Assembly: GCA_964425135.1 (NCBI GenBank)
Contig: CAYRKW010000037.1
Coordinates: forward strand, 1 to 32,038
Direction of reading: 5' to 3'
Origin: CAYLLD01 sp964425135
Lineage (GTDB): Bacteria > Pseudomonadota > Alphaproteobacteria > Rhodobacterales > Rhodobacteraceae
DNA: 32,038 nt
In this document: one piece after another, positions 6,811-15,681 of the stretch
Layout of the letters: each line of letters begins with the position of its first letter
Position numbering within the stretch: position 1 is the stretch's first letter
Position numbers and translations under genes: made by a program
Notes under the pieces: model-generated
What the model saw: the letters and a program-made list of their open reading frames with translations, nothing else
The model's database searches: none
What the model was told of the DNA's origin: nothing

Positions 6811-8903
6811 TGCGCGGGCACCTCCAGGCTGCGTCCTTTGGCGGCGAGGATCAGGGGCACGCATTTTGCCGTGTCGTCGTGGATGGTGACGCAATCGAGG
6901 CATTGGAAGCACTCGGAGTATTGGACCTCGCCGGTTTTCTTGATGGCCCCATAGTTGCACTTCACGCGGCATAGCTGGCACGGTGTGCCGCATTCAGCGC
7001 GGCGCTCGATCCATTTGCGGCCTCTGAGAAGTCCGCCGATGGCCATGACGGCGCCCAGCGGGCAGAGGTAGCGGCAGAAGCCTTTGAACAGCACCATCGA
7101 GAGCAGCAGCAGGCCGACTGCATAGGCAACGTAATACCATTCGCGAATGAAAAAGGTGGTGATCGCGGTTTTGAAGGGCTCGACCTCGATGGCTTTGTCG
7201 AGCGCGGAGGGGAGTGTGAAGATCAGGGCAATCAGGGCGGCCAGAACGAGGTATTTGAGGTACTTGAGGCGCGCGTCCCATGCCTCGCTCGGTTCAATGA
7301 CCGGCAGGCGCAAGGCGCGGCCCAGATGGTGCGCGAACTCCTGCAAGGCCCCGAACGGGCAGAGCCAGCCGCAAAACAGGCCGCGCCCCCAAAGTACGAA
7401 ACCGAGTATCGCGACAGCCCAGATGATGAGGGAGAACGGGTCGTAGAGCAGGAATACGAAGCTGCCGCCTTCAAGGGCAGTGCGGGCGACGGCGATGGGG
7501 GTTGCGATCGAAAGCTGGCCCTGGCCCCACCAGCCGATAAAGCCGGTGACGAAGGCGAGAATGCCAAGGCGGATGGGGGTGAAGGCGGGCAGGCCTGCGA
7601 GACGGTTCATGCCAAGGCTTAGGGCGGCGAGCAGGCCGCAGAGGAAGACGCCCAGCACAATCAAATCGCCCTGACGGTTGCGCAGCGCATCGACCCAGGG
7701 CGGGGAGGGTACGATGACTTCCGGTTTTGCGTAGAAGCGTTCGGGCGCGACGTAGCTGACTTCGATGGTTTGCGATCCTATTTCGGGCTGGAACGAGCCG
7801 TGCTCGCGCAGGGCTTTGATCTTGAGCGTCCACTCGGTGGTCGGATCAAAACCCAAGCGCCGGTCGGTGCGCAGGATGAGGCCAAACCCGTCGTGGAGTG
7901 CGTCGGGCACGTCATCTGCAAGTTCGACAAAGATGTCGCTGTCGCGAAAGGCGATGGGAAAGCCGCCCTGTTCGGCGCTAATCAGATCTGGCGCGGTGTT
8001 GCGCACGAACTCTTCGGTCACAAGTCCGTGGCGCGCGGTTTCAACGAGCAGCACCGGCTCGTCGGTGTCGGAAATTTCCATGAAGCTCTGCAATTCATCG
8101 AAGGCATCGTCGCTCAGGACAGCGCGTGCAATCGACGGCGCGCCGATGTCCACGACCCAAAGATCGAGAAAGGCGGCGTCCGGGTCATCCTTGGCCTCGG
8201 GGTCATCATCCTCCCAAAGCGTGCCCGCAAAGGCGGCGTCTATTTCAGCGTTGCTGACAGTTTTGCGGGTCGCGATGCCCTGTTCAACCAAGTCCTGCCA
8301 GCTGAGGTCTTCGGTGTAATCGGGTTTCGGGACTGCTGGCGGGCCGGTGGAGATGCCGCCCATTTTCTCGCGGGCAACCTGAAGGGCGGCAGCCAGAATG
8401 CTCTCATGGGCGATGCGGACCGAGGCGGTGCCTTTGGTGACGCCATCAAGATAGACCAGCGCCGAGCCATCGCTGCCGGTGCCATAGGGCGAGCCGACGA
8501 CCAGCGTGTCGGAAATCGAGTGGCCGCGATATTGTTTGAAGAAGTCGAAAAACAGCTTTTCGGGCAAGCCGGAGACGAAGATCGGCTCGTTGTGGGAGAT
8601 CAGTTGCACATCGAGAAAGCGGCCGTCGAGATCAAGTACCACGAGCAGATTGATCGCTGCGCCTGAAAAGCCCGGAAGGGGCGCAATCGGTTCGGTTTCA
8701 AAGACAAATCCGGCTTCCGCGCCGCCCGAATTCAAGAGCTGCCAGACGCCTTGATCATTGAGCTGCTCGCCCAATCCCATGGGTGGCACGATGTAGGGTT
8801 CGATCACCTCTCGTGACAAGGGTTGCGCGGTTGCGATCGGGGCGGGTGCGAGCCAGAGGATCGCCGCAATAGCCCAAAGTGATGTCAAAAGCCGTCCCAG
8901 CAT
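6807..8903 (-). CDS. NosR/NirI-like flavin and iron-sulfur membrane protein
   Basis: A 698-residue inner-membrane protein. It has a signal/anchor (1-27), a periplasmic FMN-binding domain with DGVTKGT at 153-159 aligning to the DGxSGAT flavinylation motif (Thr159 candidate), and a mixed periplasmic region to about 410. Several membrane helices follow, with two CxxxCP motifs (FCGWLCPFG and FCRYLCPLG). The C-terminal tail has two [4Fe-4S] cysteine sets (CGTPCQLCRVKC and CFQCLDC...C). The architecture is that of NosR, which passes electrons across the membrane in denitrifiers. No nos gene is nearby; the gene sits in an alcohol dehydrogenase locus with its ApbE partner. A transmembrane electron conduit serving this locus is inferred. 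No strong ribosome site is seen. Confidence 0.85.
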   Translation of the reverse strand: MLGRLLTSLWAIAAILWLAPAPIATAQPLSREVIEPYIVPPMGLGEQLNDQGVWQLLNSGGAEAGFVFETEPIAPLPGFSGAAINLLVVLDLDGRFLDVQLISHNEPIFVSGLPEKLFFDFFKQYRGHSISDTLVVGSPYGTGSDGSALVYLDGVTKGTASVRIAHESILAAALQVAREKMGGISTGPPAVPKPDYTEDLSWQDLVEQGIATRKTVSNAEIDAAFAGTLWEDDDPEAKDDPDAAFLDLWVVDIGAPSIARAVLSDDAFDELQSFMEISDTDEPVLLVETARHGLVTEEFVRNTAPDLISAEQGGFPIAFRDSDIFVELADDVPDALHDGFGLILRTDRRLGFDPTTEWTLKIKALREHGSFQPEIGSQTIEVSYVAPERFYAKPEVIVPSPPWVDALRNRQGDLIVLGVFLCGLLAALSLGMNRLAGLPAFTPIRLGILAFVTGFIGWWGQGQLSIATPIAVARTALEGGSFVFLLYDPFSLIIWAVAILGFVLWGRGLFCGWLCPFGALQEFAHHLGRALRLPVIEPSEAWDARLKYLKYLVLAALIALIFTLPSALDKAIEVEPFKTAITTFFIREWYYVAYAVGLLLLSMVLFKGFCRYLCPLGAVMAIGGLLRGRKWIERRAECGTPCQLCRVKCNYGAIKKTGEVQYSECFQCLDCVTIHDDTAKCVPLILAAKGRSLEVPAQ

Positions 8904-8957
8904 TACAGGCAGGTTAAGAGCGATGCACAGCGCGACACATTCGACATAGGTCTTATC

Positions 8958-11171
8958 CTATCGGGCGAGCGGCCTTGGGGACAATGCCCTCTCAATTTGT
9001 GCGCGCAGCGCATCAGGCTCAACCGGTTTGAGCACCATCCCGACCTTCTCGCGGCGCGACAAGGCGGAGACTTCGACCGAGCGGTCGGCGGTTATCAACA
9101 CCGAGGGCACCGCGCCGAAACGGTTTTTGAGACGGCGGATCGCGACCAATCCGTTCTGCGCGTCATCAAGGTGAAAGTCGGACAGGATAACGTCGGGGGT
9201 CAGGTCAACTTCGGACAGGATGTGAGAGGCTTCGGCAAGGCTGGCCGCTTCAAACGTGTGCATCTCCCATGCGTCTAGCAACTGCGCCAAAGCGGCGCTG
9301 GTTTCTCTGTCATTTTCGATGAGCAGGGCGGCGAGACCTTTGAGCACTTTTGAGGTCGGGCTGGCCTGTCGCCGGGTTTCGGGGCGCGCGGGGATTGCGT
9401 GTGAGATCGGGACGCGCAGCTCGAACTCGGTGCCTTTTCCCAGCGTGCTTGTCATGGTCAGCGGGTGGCCAAGGAGGCGGCAGGCGCGCTCCACAATCGC
9501 AAGCCCAAGCCCCATGCCCTGATCGTTGGGATTTGCGTTGGGCAGACTGACAAATTCCGCGAAAACCGCCGATTGTTGCTCGGGCGGAATGCCGGAGCCG
9601 GTGTCGGTCACTTTCAAAACCACCTCGTCGCCATCCAAGGTTGCTGTGACGCGCACTTCCCCTTGCGATGTATATTTGATCGCGTTGGAGATCAGGTTTT
9701 GCATCACGCGCCGGAAGTATGTCTGATCTGAATCGATGGTGACATCGAGGCTGTCGACAGTGAACTCCATGCCTTTTGTGGCGGCCAATTCACGATATTC
9801 CGATGCGAGGGTTCGCAAGATCGGATCGAGGCGCAGATCGCCGCGGTTGATGCCCGGCTCGGCGGTGTCGAGGCGCGTGATATCCAGCAGAGCGCCCAAG
9901 ATCGTCTCCACTGAGCCAAGTGCGTTTTTGGCGCGCAGCAATTTCCCGGCTTCCTGCACATCGAGCGGGTTCTCCTTCATGCCTGCAAGAAAGAGCTTGG
10001 CAGCGTTCAAGGGTTGCAGAAGGTCATGGCTGACGGCGGCGACAAACCGGGTGCGGGTGTCGTTGGCGCGCTCGGCGTCATCGCGGGCATTTTGAAGTTC
10101 TTTGGTACGTTCGCGCACCCGTTGCTCCAACGTCTCATTGAGTTGGGTGAGGGCTTTTTCGGCTTCGGTTTGTGTGGTGACATCTGTCAGGCTGACCACA
10201 AATCCGTGGTCGGGCATGGGTTGGCAGAAGAGATCGAACACCTGATTGTTGACCGTGCTCAGTTGCAGCGACAAGGGGACGCGCGTTCCGTCGCTGACCC
10301 AGTTGGAGAATTTTTGCAAGCGGTCCTCATCCGCAAAAACGCGTTGCTGCACGAAGTAGTCGCTGATGGTGGCGAAAGATGTGCCGGATCGGAGCAAGTG
10401 CACAGGTGGGTTGAGAAGTTCGATCAGGCGCTTGTTGGATCGCACCAGAAGGTTCTTATCATCAAAAATCGCAACGCCCTGATTGAGATGGTCGAGGGTT
10501 GCACGCACGCGCAGGGCCTGTGCGTCGAGAAGTTTGTCACGCTCCAGACGTTCATAGCGGACGGTGTCGGTAATTTCGGTTTGCAGGATCACCGTGCCAC
10601 CATCGGGGGTATGATGCTCGGCGACCTGCACCCAGCGGTCTTGCTTGAGCTCCACGGTGAAATTGACGTGGCGCAGCATATGCGCGTCGAGCCGGTTTTT
10701 GCGGAATGCGGCGCGCTCTGCGTCGGTTTCGAGCGCCAGATGGGTGCTTTCGCACACGAGATTGACATAGTTGTGGTAGGTCATGGGCGGCTCAATCCGG
10801 GGATTGATGTCCGGCAAAAAACCGCAAAAGCGGCTATTGCGGGTGACCATACGGCCTGTTCCGTCGAACACGGCAAAACCTTCGCGCACGGCTTCGAGCG
10901 CGTTTGCAAGATGCATGCGCGCCGCTTCGGCTTCGGCTTTGGTCGAGGTCAGCTCCGCATTGGCCTTGTTCAGGTGTTCGAGCGCGTCTTCAAGATCATG
11001 GGTGCGTTCTTTGATCTGCTGGCCCAGCGAAATGGCGGTTTGAAAATGCGTAAATCCCTCGCCGCCGCGATCTGCGGTATTCTCGACGCGGTTCATCAAG
11101 GCCTGTGCGATCAACAGGAGTTTTTTGTGCTGAACCTCGATGCTGTCGGACGGGTTGACGATGGAGGTCAT
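8958..11171 (-). CDS. NahK/ErcS-family hybrid sensor histidine kinase
   Basis: A 737-residue soluble hybrid kinase with no membrane segments. An N-terminal helical/coiled-coil part (about 10-95) precedes two PAS-type domains (about 90-200 and 220-335). A coiled coil (about 333-375) leads to the phosphoacceptor helix FVAAVSHDLLQPLN with His382. The catalytic ATPase domain shows the N box near Asn492, DTGSGIP near 523, and GMGLGLAIV. A C-terminal receiver has Asp665 in VILSDFHL and Lys715. This layout matches NahK/ErcS', which in Pseudomonas is linked to PQQ ethanol oxidation control and to the NO sensor NosP. The start overlaps the FIST gene by 4 bp, supporting a sensor-kinase pair. It probably acts on the upstream response regulator. 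Confidence 0.88.
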   Translation of the reverse strand: MTSIVNPSDSIEVQHKKLLLIAQALMNRVENTADRGGEGFTHFQTAISLGQQIKERTHDLEDALEHLNKANAELTSTKAEAEAARMHLANALEAVREGFAVFDGTGRMVTRNSRFCGFLPDINPRIEPPMTYHNYVNLVCESTHLALETDAERAAFRKNRLDAHMLRHVNFTVELKQDRWVQVAEHHTPDGGTVILQTEITDTVRYERLERDKLLDAQALRVRATLDHLNQGVAIFDDKNLLVRSNKRLIELLNPPVHLLRSGTSFATISDYFVQQRVFADEDRLQKFSNWVSDGTRVPLSLQLSTVNNQVFDLFCQPMPDHGFVVSLTDVTTQTEAEKALTQLNETLEQRVRERTKELQNARDDAERANDTRTRFVAAVSHDLLQPLNAAKLFLAGMKENPLDVQEAGKLLRAKNALGSVETILGALLDITRLDTAEPGINRGDLRLDPILRTLASEYRELAATKGMEFTVDSLDVTIDSDQTYFRRVMQNLISNAIKYTSQGEVRVTATLDGDEVVLKVTDTGSGIPPEQQSAVFAEFVSLPNANPNDQGMGLGLAIVERACRLLGHPLTMTSTLGKGTEFELRVPISHAIPARPETRRQASPTSKVLKGLAALLIENDRETSAALAQLLDAWEMHTFEAASLAEASHILSEVDLTPDVILSDFHLDDAQNGLVAIRRLKNRFGAVPSVLITADRSVEVSALSRREKVGMVLKPVEPDALRAQIERALSPRPLAR

Positions 11172-12331
11172 CGGTTTTGCCTGCGCGTATTTTCGTACAG
11201 GGCAACGCCCGTGAAGGTTTGATTGACGTGCAGGCCGTTATATTGCTCGCCGTAGGTGGAAAAGCCGATCACGGAGTGCTGGTCGAGAATTCTGCTGACG
11301 GCGGTGGACTGTTGTGATTGTTCTGCATCGAGCCGGCGCAAGACGCAATCGCAGCCGATGAGCGCGACGGGCGTTTCGGCTTCATTGAGGGCGGACAGGC
11401 TTTGCGAGAGGTGATCGGCCATGTTCACGCCTTCGGCGACGGTGAGCACGAGACCCTCATCGATGGCGGAGAAGAATTTCAAATGCCCGTTCGGTTCCAC
11501 GCGCTGGATCGAGCGGACGTGGAACTCGCCGCCGACTTTCACGACCACGGGATTTGCCGCGAAGATGAAGGTTGAGAGGGCGTCGGGGTTTTTGCCAACG
11601 AGACGGGCGTATTCGCGGGCGGCACTTTCGCCGTTAATCTCGTGGACAATGCGCGCCTCGGGATCGGCGGAGGTGACGACCATGCGGGTCGATGTCGGCT
11701 CGAAATTGTCAAAGCGGAATATTTTGACGGCGTAGCTGGTGCGCACAAGAAGAACAATGGCCGCGTTCGAATGGGATTTGCCGTCAAAAGACAGGCGGGT
11801 TTGTTTGAATTCGAGCGCATCGCCCGCCGAGCCGCCAAACATCGGCAGCGGGCCAAGGGCGGGTGTGAGCGCATTGACCAAGAGGTCTTCCATCTCCGAC
11901 AGTCCGTCAACGAGCAGGATGGCGAACTCGTTTTCAAGCTCCGGGCGCAGTGCGGCGGTCCGGTTTCGGGCGGCAAGGATGTCTTTGGAGAGGTCTGCGG
12001 TGTTGAGGTCGGACAGATCCTGAACAATCACCGGCTCGATGCAGAAGGTGGCCGTGGGAAAGCCGACGGCGACCACGGCGTTTTCAAGATATCCGCCCTG
12101 TCCAATCTCGCCTGCGGTGGTGCTTGCGACCACTTGCACATTCGGAAAATGGGATTTGAGACCAGCGGTCAGCCCGTCGAGATCGGCTTGGGGCGTGGCA
12201 AACACGACAATTGTCGCGAGTTGGAGCGCGTCCAAACCTGTGACCAAATCACCCAGCGTTTGGCGCGTGTTTCGCCATTGTGCCGTTACGCGTGGAATTT
12301 TCAGGTCTGCAGCAAGTGCCAAACCATCCAT
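11168..12331 (-). CDS. FIST-domain sensor protein (NosP-like)
   Basis: A 387-residue cytoplasmic protein with FIST_N and FIST_C domains. The N-terminal half carries VVASTTAGEIGQGGYLENAVV, and the C-terminal end has the typical STYGEQYNGLHVNQTFTG. FIST proteins bind small ligands. The Pseudomonas member NosP, encoded next to NahK, is a haem-based nitric oxide sensor that modulates NahK. Here the same pairing exists, with a 4-bp overlap to the kinase gene. Several His residues (for example in GLHVNQT) could be haem ligands, but the sequence alone does not prove haem binding. The ATG is preceded by GGGAGGA. The domain call is secure; NO as ligand is inference. Confidence 0.85.
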   Translation of the reverse strand: MDGLALAADLKIPRVTAQWRNTRQTLGDLVTGLDALQLATIVVFATPQADLDGLTAGLKSHFPNVQVVASTTAGEIGQGGYLENAVVAVGFPTATFCIEPVIVQDLSDLNTADLSKDILAARNRTAALRPELENEFAILLVDGLSEMEDLLVNALTPALGPLPMFGGSAGDALEFKQTRLSFDGKSHSNAAIVLLVRTSYAVKIFRFDNFEPTSTRMVVTSADPEARIVHEINGESAAREYARLVGKNPDALSTFIFAANPVVVKVGGEFHVRSIQRVEPNGHLKFFSAIDEGLVLTVAEGVNMADHLSQSLSALNEAETPVALIGCDCVLRRLDAEQSQQSTAVSRILDQHSVIGFSTYGEQYNGLHVNQTFTGVALYENTRRQNR

Positions 12332-12354
12332 CCGAGATCCTCCCGACGGGGAGC

Positions 12355-13038
12355 TTAGCGAGCAGGTTGGTTCTTATGCAAGATGGAATCGAATTTCACC
12401 TTTTGCGCAATCAAGACGGCCTGGGTGCGGCTTTGCACGCCCAGTTTGCGCAGGATCGCGGTGACATGGGCTTTGACGGTGGCCTCGGATATCGCGTGAT
12501 CATAGGCAATTTGTTTGTTCAGCTTGCCTTCGCAGATCGCTGCGAGAATGCGGCCCTGCTGCGGGGTCAGGTCCGACAGTCTGCGCAGCAAAAGCGCGTT
12601 GCCGTAGCGGTCGGGATCGTCAATTTCAACGTAGTCATCCGGCTCGTAGCGGCCCCCGTCGGCAACTGTTTGAAACGCTTCGATGATTTTCTCGCGGGAG
12701 CTGTCCTTGCTCACAAAGCCTGCTGCGCCGTTTTTCAGGACGCTGTCTACGACCCGGTTGTCGTTTAACGAGGAAATGACGATCACCGGCACGTCCGGTT
12801 TTACGGTCTTGATGCGGATCAGGCCATCGACGCCGGAGACATCGGGCAAGTTGAGATCAAGAAAGACGACATCCGGCTCGTCGCCATCGCCCAGCGCATC
12901 AATGGCGGCTGCGAGGGTTGTCACCGCGGCAACCTCTTCGATTGCGAAGCCTTCGCGCAGGGTCATGGAGAGGGCTTCGCAGAAAAGCGGGTGATCTTCG
13001 ACCACCATAACCTTGTGAATATGCGACGCGCCGTCCAT
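12355..13038 (-). CDS. NarL/LuxR-family response regulator
   Basis: A 227-residue two-component regulator. The receiver domain has the acidic pair in VMVVEDHPLF (Glu14, Asp15), phosphoacceptor Asp61 in VVFLDLNLPD, the Ser/Thr switch in VIVISS, and Lys in FVSKD. The C-terminal LuxR helix-turn-helix spans LTPQQGRILAAICEGKLNKQ through ISEATVKAHVTAILRKLGV. It is first in an operon with the FIST sensor and the NahK-like kinase, 23 bp upstream of the FIST gene. Relatives (ErbR/AgmR, PedR2, ExaE) activate PQQ alcohol dehydrogenase genes, so the adjacent dehydrogenase is the likely target. A GTG 15 bp upstream is an alternative start; neither start has a strong ribosome site. Confidence 0.88.
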   Translation of the reverse strand: MDGASHIHKVMVVEDHPLFCEALSMTLREGFAIEEVAAVTTLAAAIDALGDGDEPDVVFLDLNLPDVSGVDGLIRIKTVKPDVPVIVISSLNDNRVVDSVLKNGAAGFVSKDSSREKIIEAFQTVADGGRYEPDDYVEIDDPDRYGNALLLRRLSDLTPQQGRILAAICEGKLNKQIAYDHAISEATVKAHVTAILRKLGVQSRTQAVLIAQKVKFDSILHKNQPAR

Positions 13039-13100
13039 GGTTAAGCGTACCACATATCGACATCAATCCAAGTCATACCAAAGGCTATTAGAGCCGACAA

Positions 13101-13128
13101 AAAAGAGCGCCCCGAAAGGCGCTCTTTT
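13101..13128 (-). terminator. Rho-independent terminator after the PQQ alcohol dehydrogenase gene
   Basis: A perfect 11-bp stem (AAAAGAGCGCC / GGCGCTCTTTT) with a 6-base loop lies 22 bp beyond the dehydrogenase stop. On the minus strand a T-run ends the hairpin. It separates the dehydrogenase transcript from the regulator operon, which therefore needs its own promoter in the 60 bp between the terminator and the regulator start. Confidence 0.85.
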
Positions 13129-13149
13129 GCGTCGAATTATGTCCGGTTT

Positions 13150-14913
13150 CTAGTTCGCGGAGGCCAGCTGTTTGGGCAGTTTGAAGACCCACATGAGACC
13201 GCCTTGGTTGAGGTAGTTAACCTTATTGGCAACTTCGCCGCCCCAAAGCGGCACAGCGCCGCCCCAACCGGAGGCGATTGCAACGTATTGCTCGCCATCC
13301 ATCTCCCAGGTGACGGGTTGACCGACGATGCCTGATCCGGTCTGGAAGCTCCAAAGCTCCTCGCCGGTTTCATCGTCAAAGGCCTTGAGGAAGCCTTCGG
13401 GGGTTCCGGTAAACACCAGACCGCCAGCTGTTGTCATCACGCCGCCCCAAAGAGGTGCATCGTTTTTGACTTCCCAGACCCATTCGCCCGTCATCGGGTC
13501 GATGGCTTTCAAAGAGCCGATGTGGTCTTCGTAATTGGGTTTGATGGTGAAGCCGGAGCCGAGGTAGGCTGCGCCTTTTTTGTAGGTGATCGGCTCGTTC
13601 CAGATGTCCATACCCCATTCGTTGGAGGGGACGTAGAAGAGGCCTGTTTTGGGCGAGTGTGCCATTGGCATCCAGTTTTTGCCGCCAAGGAAGGATGGCG
13701 ATGAGAAGACAACCTCGCCTTTCTTTCCGTCGGCTGCTTCGGCCGGATCGCCGGGGCGGTTGTCTTCGTTCCAGATCGGGCGACCGTTTTCATCCAGACC
13801 GCTGGCCCAGGAGATGTCTTTCACGAACGGGTATCCGCCCACAAAGGCACCATCTTCGCGGTTGAGCACGTAGAAAAAGCCGTTGCGGTCGGCGGTTGCC
13901 CAGCGCTTGTTGCCGTCTTTATCGGTGAAGGCGACCACTTCGTTGACGCCGTCATAGTCCCAGCCTTCGCGCGGTGTGGTCTGGAAGTGCCATTTGATCT
14001 CACCGTTTGCCGGATCAATGCCGATGCGGGAGGCGGCATATAGGTTATCGCCCGATCCGTCATCGTTCTGGCCCGCATCGCGCAACCATGAGTTCCAAGG
14101 CGCAGGGTTTCCGGCCCCAAACACCAGCGTGTCGGTTTCGATATCATAAGAGCCGCCGAGCCATGTGGCCCCGCCGCCGGTTTTCCACATATCACCCGGC
14201 CAGGTCGCGTTGAGCGTTCCTGTCATCGTGCTTTCTTCGCCGTTGAACGTGCCCATATGGCCTTCGATCACGGGGCGGGTCCACACCATGTCGCCGGTTT
14301 CTGCGTCTCTGGCCTGAACTTCGCCCACGATGCCAAACTCACCGCCGGAGTTGCCGGTGATGATCAATCCGTTCACGATAATCGGTGCGGCTGTGTAGGA
14401 ATAGCCTGCCTTATAGTCGGCGATTTTCTTGCGCCAGACCACATCGCCGGTTTTGGCGTTCAGCGCCACGATGCGCGCATCAAGCGTGCCAAAATAGACC
14501 TTGTCGCCGTAGATGGCAGCGCCGCGGTTCACAACGTCGCAGCAAGGCAGGATGCCTTCGGGCAAGCGGGCGTCATATTGCCAGATTTCCTGACCGGTTT
14601 TCACGTCAATCGCATACATGCGGCTGTAGGAGCCGGTTATATACATAATGCCGTCATGGACGAGCGGTTGGGTTTCAAAGCCGCGTTGCTTTTCGCCGCC
14701 CAGCGAGAACGCCCATGCAGGCACCAGATTTTTGACATTGTCTTTGTTCAGCGTATCAAGCGGCGAATAGCGTTGAAGGTCACGCCCCATCCCGTTGGTC
14801 AACACATCGCCGGTCGACGTCGCATCTGCTGCGAGTTGCTCTTCCGTGACCTGTGCTGTTGCTGGTGTCATGGCAACGGCCAATGCCACTACACTTGCTG
14901 CTAATCTGAGCAT
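13150..14913 (-). CDS. PQQ-dependent alcohol dehydrogenase, lanthanide type (ExaF/PedH/XoxF-like)
   Basis: A 587-residue periplasmic quinoprotein that oxidises primary alcohols, with PQQ as cofactor and a cytochrome c as acceptor. A signal peptide is cleaved after ATAQ near residue 21. An eight-bladed propeller with tryptophan-docking repeats follows. The vicinal disulfide pair Cys124-Cys125 lies in ILPCCDVVNRG. Metal ligands are likely Glu192 (GGEFG) and Asn269 (GAGNP). The catalytic Asp319 lies in REGWDYDG, and Asp321 two residues on is the extra acid that marks lanthanide-dependent enzymes. The CCDVVNRG context is closer to ethanol-type enzymes than to MxaF. The ATG at 14913 has GGGAGG upstream; longer in-frame forms spoil the signal. 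No small MxaI-type subunit is present. Confidence 0.93.
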   Translation of the reverse strand: MLRLAASVVALAVAMTPATAQVTEEQLAADATSTGDVLTNGMGRDLQRYSPLDTLNKDNVKNLVPAWAFSLGGEKQRGFETQPLVHDGIMYITGSYSRMYAIDVKTGQEIWQYDARLPEGILPCCDVVNRGAAIYGDKVYFGTLDARIVALNAKTGDVVWRKKIADYKAGYSYTAAPIIVNGLIITGNSGGEFGIVGEVQARDAETGDMVWTRPVIEGHMGTFNGEESTMTGTLNATWPGDMWKTGGGATWLGGSYDIETDTLVFGAGNPAPWNSWLRDAGQNDDGSGDNLYAASRIGIDPANGEIKWHFQTTPREGWDYDGVNEVVAFTDKDGNKRWATADRNGFFYVLNREDGAFVGGYPFVKDISWASGLDENGRPIWNEDNRPGDPAEAADGKKGEVVFSSPSFLGGKNWMPMAHSPKTGLFYVPSNEWGMDIWNEPITYKKGAAYLGSGFTIKPNYEDHIGSLKAIDPMTGEWVWEVKNDAPLWGGVMTTAGGLVFTGTPEGFLKAFDDETGEELWSFQTGSGIVGQPVTWEMDGEQYVAIASGWGGAVPLWGGEVANKVNYLNQGGLMWVFKLPKQLASAN

Positions 14914-15047
14914 TTTAGTCCTCCCAAGGGTCGAAATGACGTGCAATTGCGCGCGTTCTATTGGCGACAGTGTACCTTTCTTTGCTGATCGAAACATTGA
15001 ACAAAGGTCGTAGGGCGTTTTTGCGGTTGGTCAAGTAGGCTTTTGAT

Positions 15048-15599
15048 ATGAAAAAATGCCGTGCTCTGATCCTGTGTCTGTCCCTCGCTTTTGAAGGTGC
15101 GGCGGCCTCTCCTTTGACCGGAACCAAAGACCTTCGGCTGTTGGATCGGGATGGCAACGCGGTGGTTATTGGCACGGTGACTTTCGCGCAAGACGGTGAC
15201 GTCACAACCTATGAGATTGATTGGAAGTTGGACAAATTTGGTGAGTATTTCCTGTCGATGCGACCGTTTAAATGTCTCGAAGGGCCGGACAAGCTATGGT
15301 GCCGGGTTCCCTATCCTTATGACATTCAGCGCAAGATTCGGGCCGATGACCTGACTGATCTGGAGTATGATACGCTTTTTATATGGAAGAAGGCGTCTGA
15401 CTACGGCATCGATATGTGGAACGGGATTTACTACAAGTTCGAGATCGAGGGGGATGTGCTGACCGGCAGGTTGCATGAGATGGACATGGATATTCTGTCA
15501 GCCCCGCCCGATGCAGGCGATCTGCGACCCGTGGGGGACTATGACATCGAGGCGGGTGATCCGGACAGTCACTGGTTGCCGGTGTTGCGGATCGAGTAA
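15048..15599 (+). CDS. Exported protein of unknown function beside the alcohol dehydrogenase
   Basis: A 183-residue protein I do not recognise. MKKCRALILCLSLAFEGAAAS looks like a signal peptide. The mature part is acidic, with many aromatic residues (WKLDKFGEYF, FIWKKASDYGIDMWNG) and two Cys (MRPFKCLEG and LWCRVP), and looks beta-rich. It is transcribed divergently from the dehydrogenase, with 134 bp between the starts, so the two share a control region. It precedes an ABC importer by about 80 bp. No strong ribosome site precedes the ATG. Position suggests a periplasmic accessory of the quinoprotein system, but no function can be assigned from sequence. Confidence 0.7.
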   Translation: MKKCRALILCLSLAFEGAAASPLTGTKDLRLLDRDGNAVVIGTVTFAQDGDVTTYEIDWKLDKFGEYFLSMRPFKCLEGPDKLWCRVPYPYDIQRKIRADDLTDLEYDTLFIWKKASDYGIDMWNGIYYKFEIEGDVLTGRLHEMDMDILSAPPDAGDLRPVGDYDIEAGDPDSHWLPVLRIE

Positions 15600-15681
15600 G
15601 CCGATAGTTCTATATCGCTCTTGGCCCTTTGGCGTAGGGTTGAGAGTAATCTACACGAAACATTACGCCGGGAGGACCATA

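Noticed and set aside
6807..8903. Calling the gene nosR (nitrous oxide reduction)
   Set aside because: No nos genes are present and the locus is a quinoprotein island, so only the family name is justified.
10014..11222. 402-codon plus-strand frame opposite the histidine kinase
   Set aside because: The kinase on the other strand has all expected motifs in order; this frame shows none.
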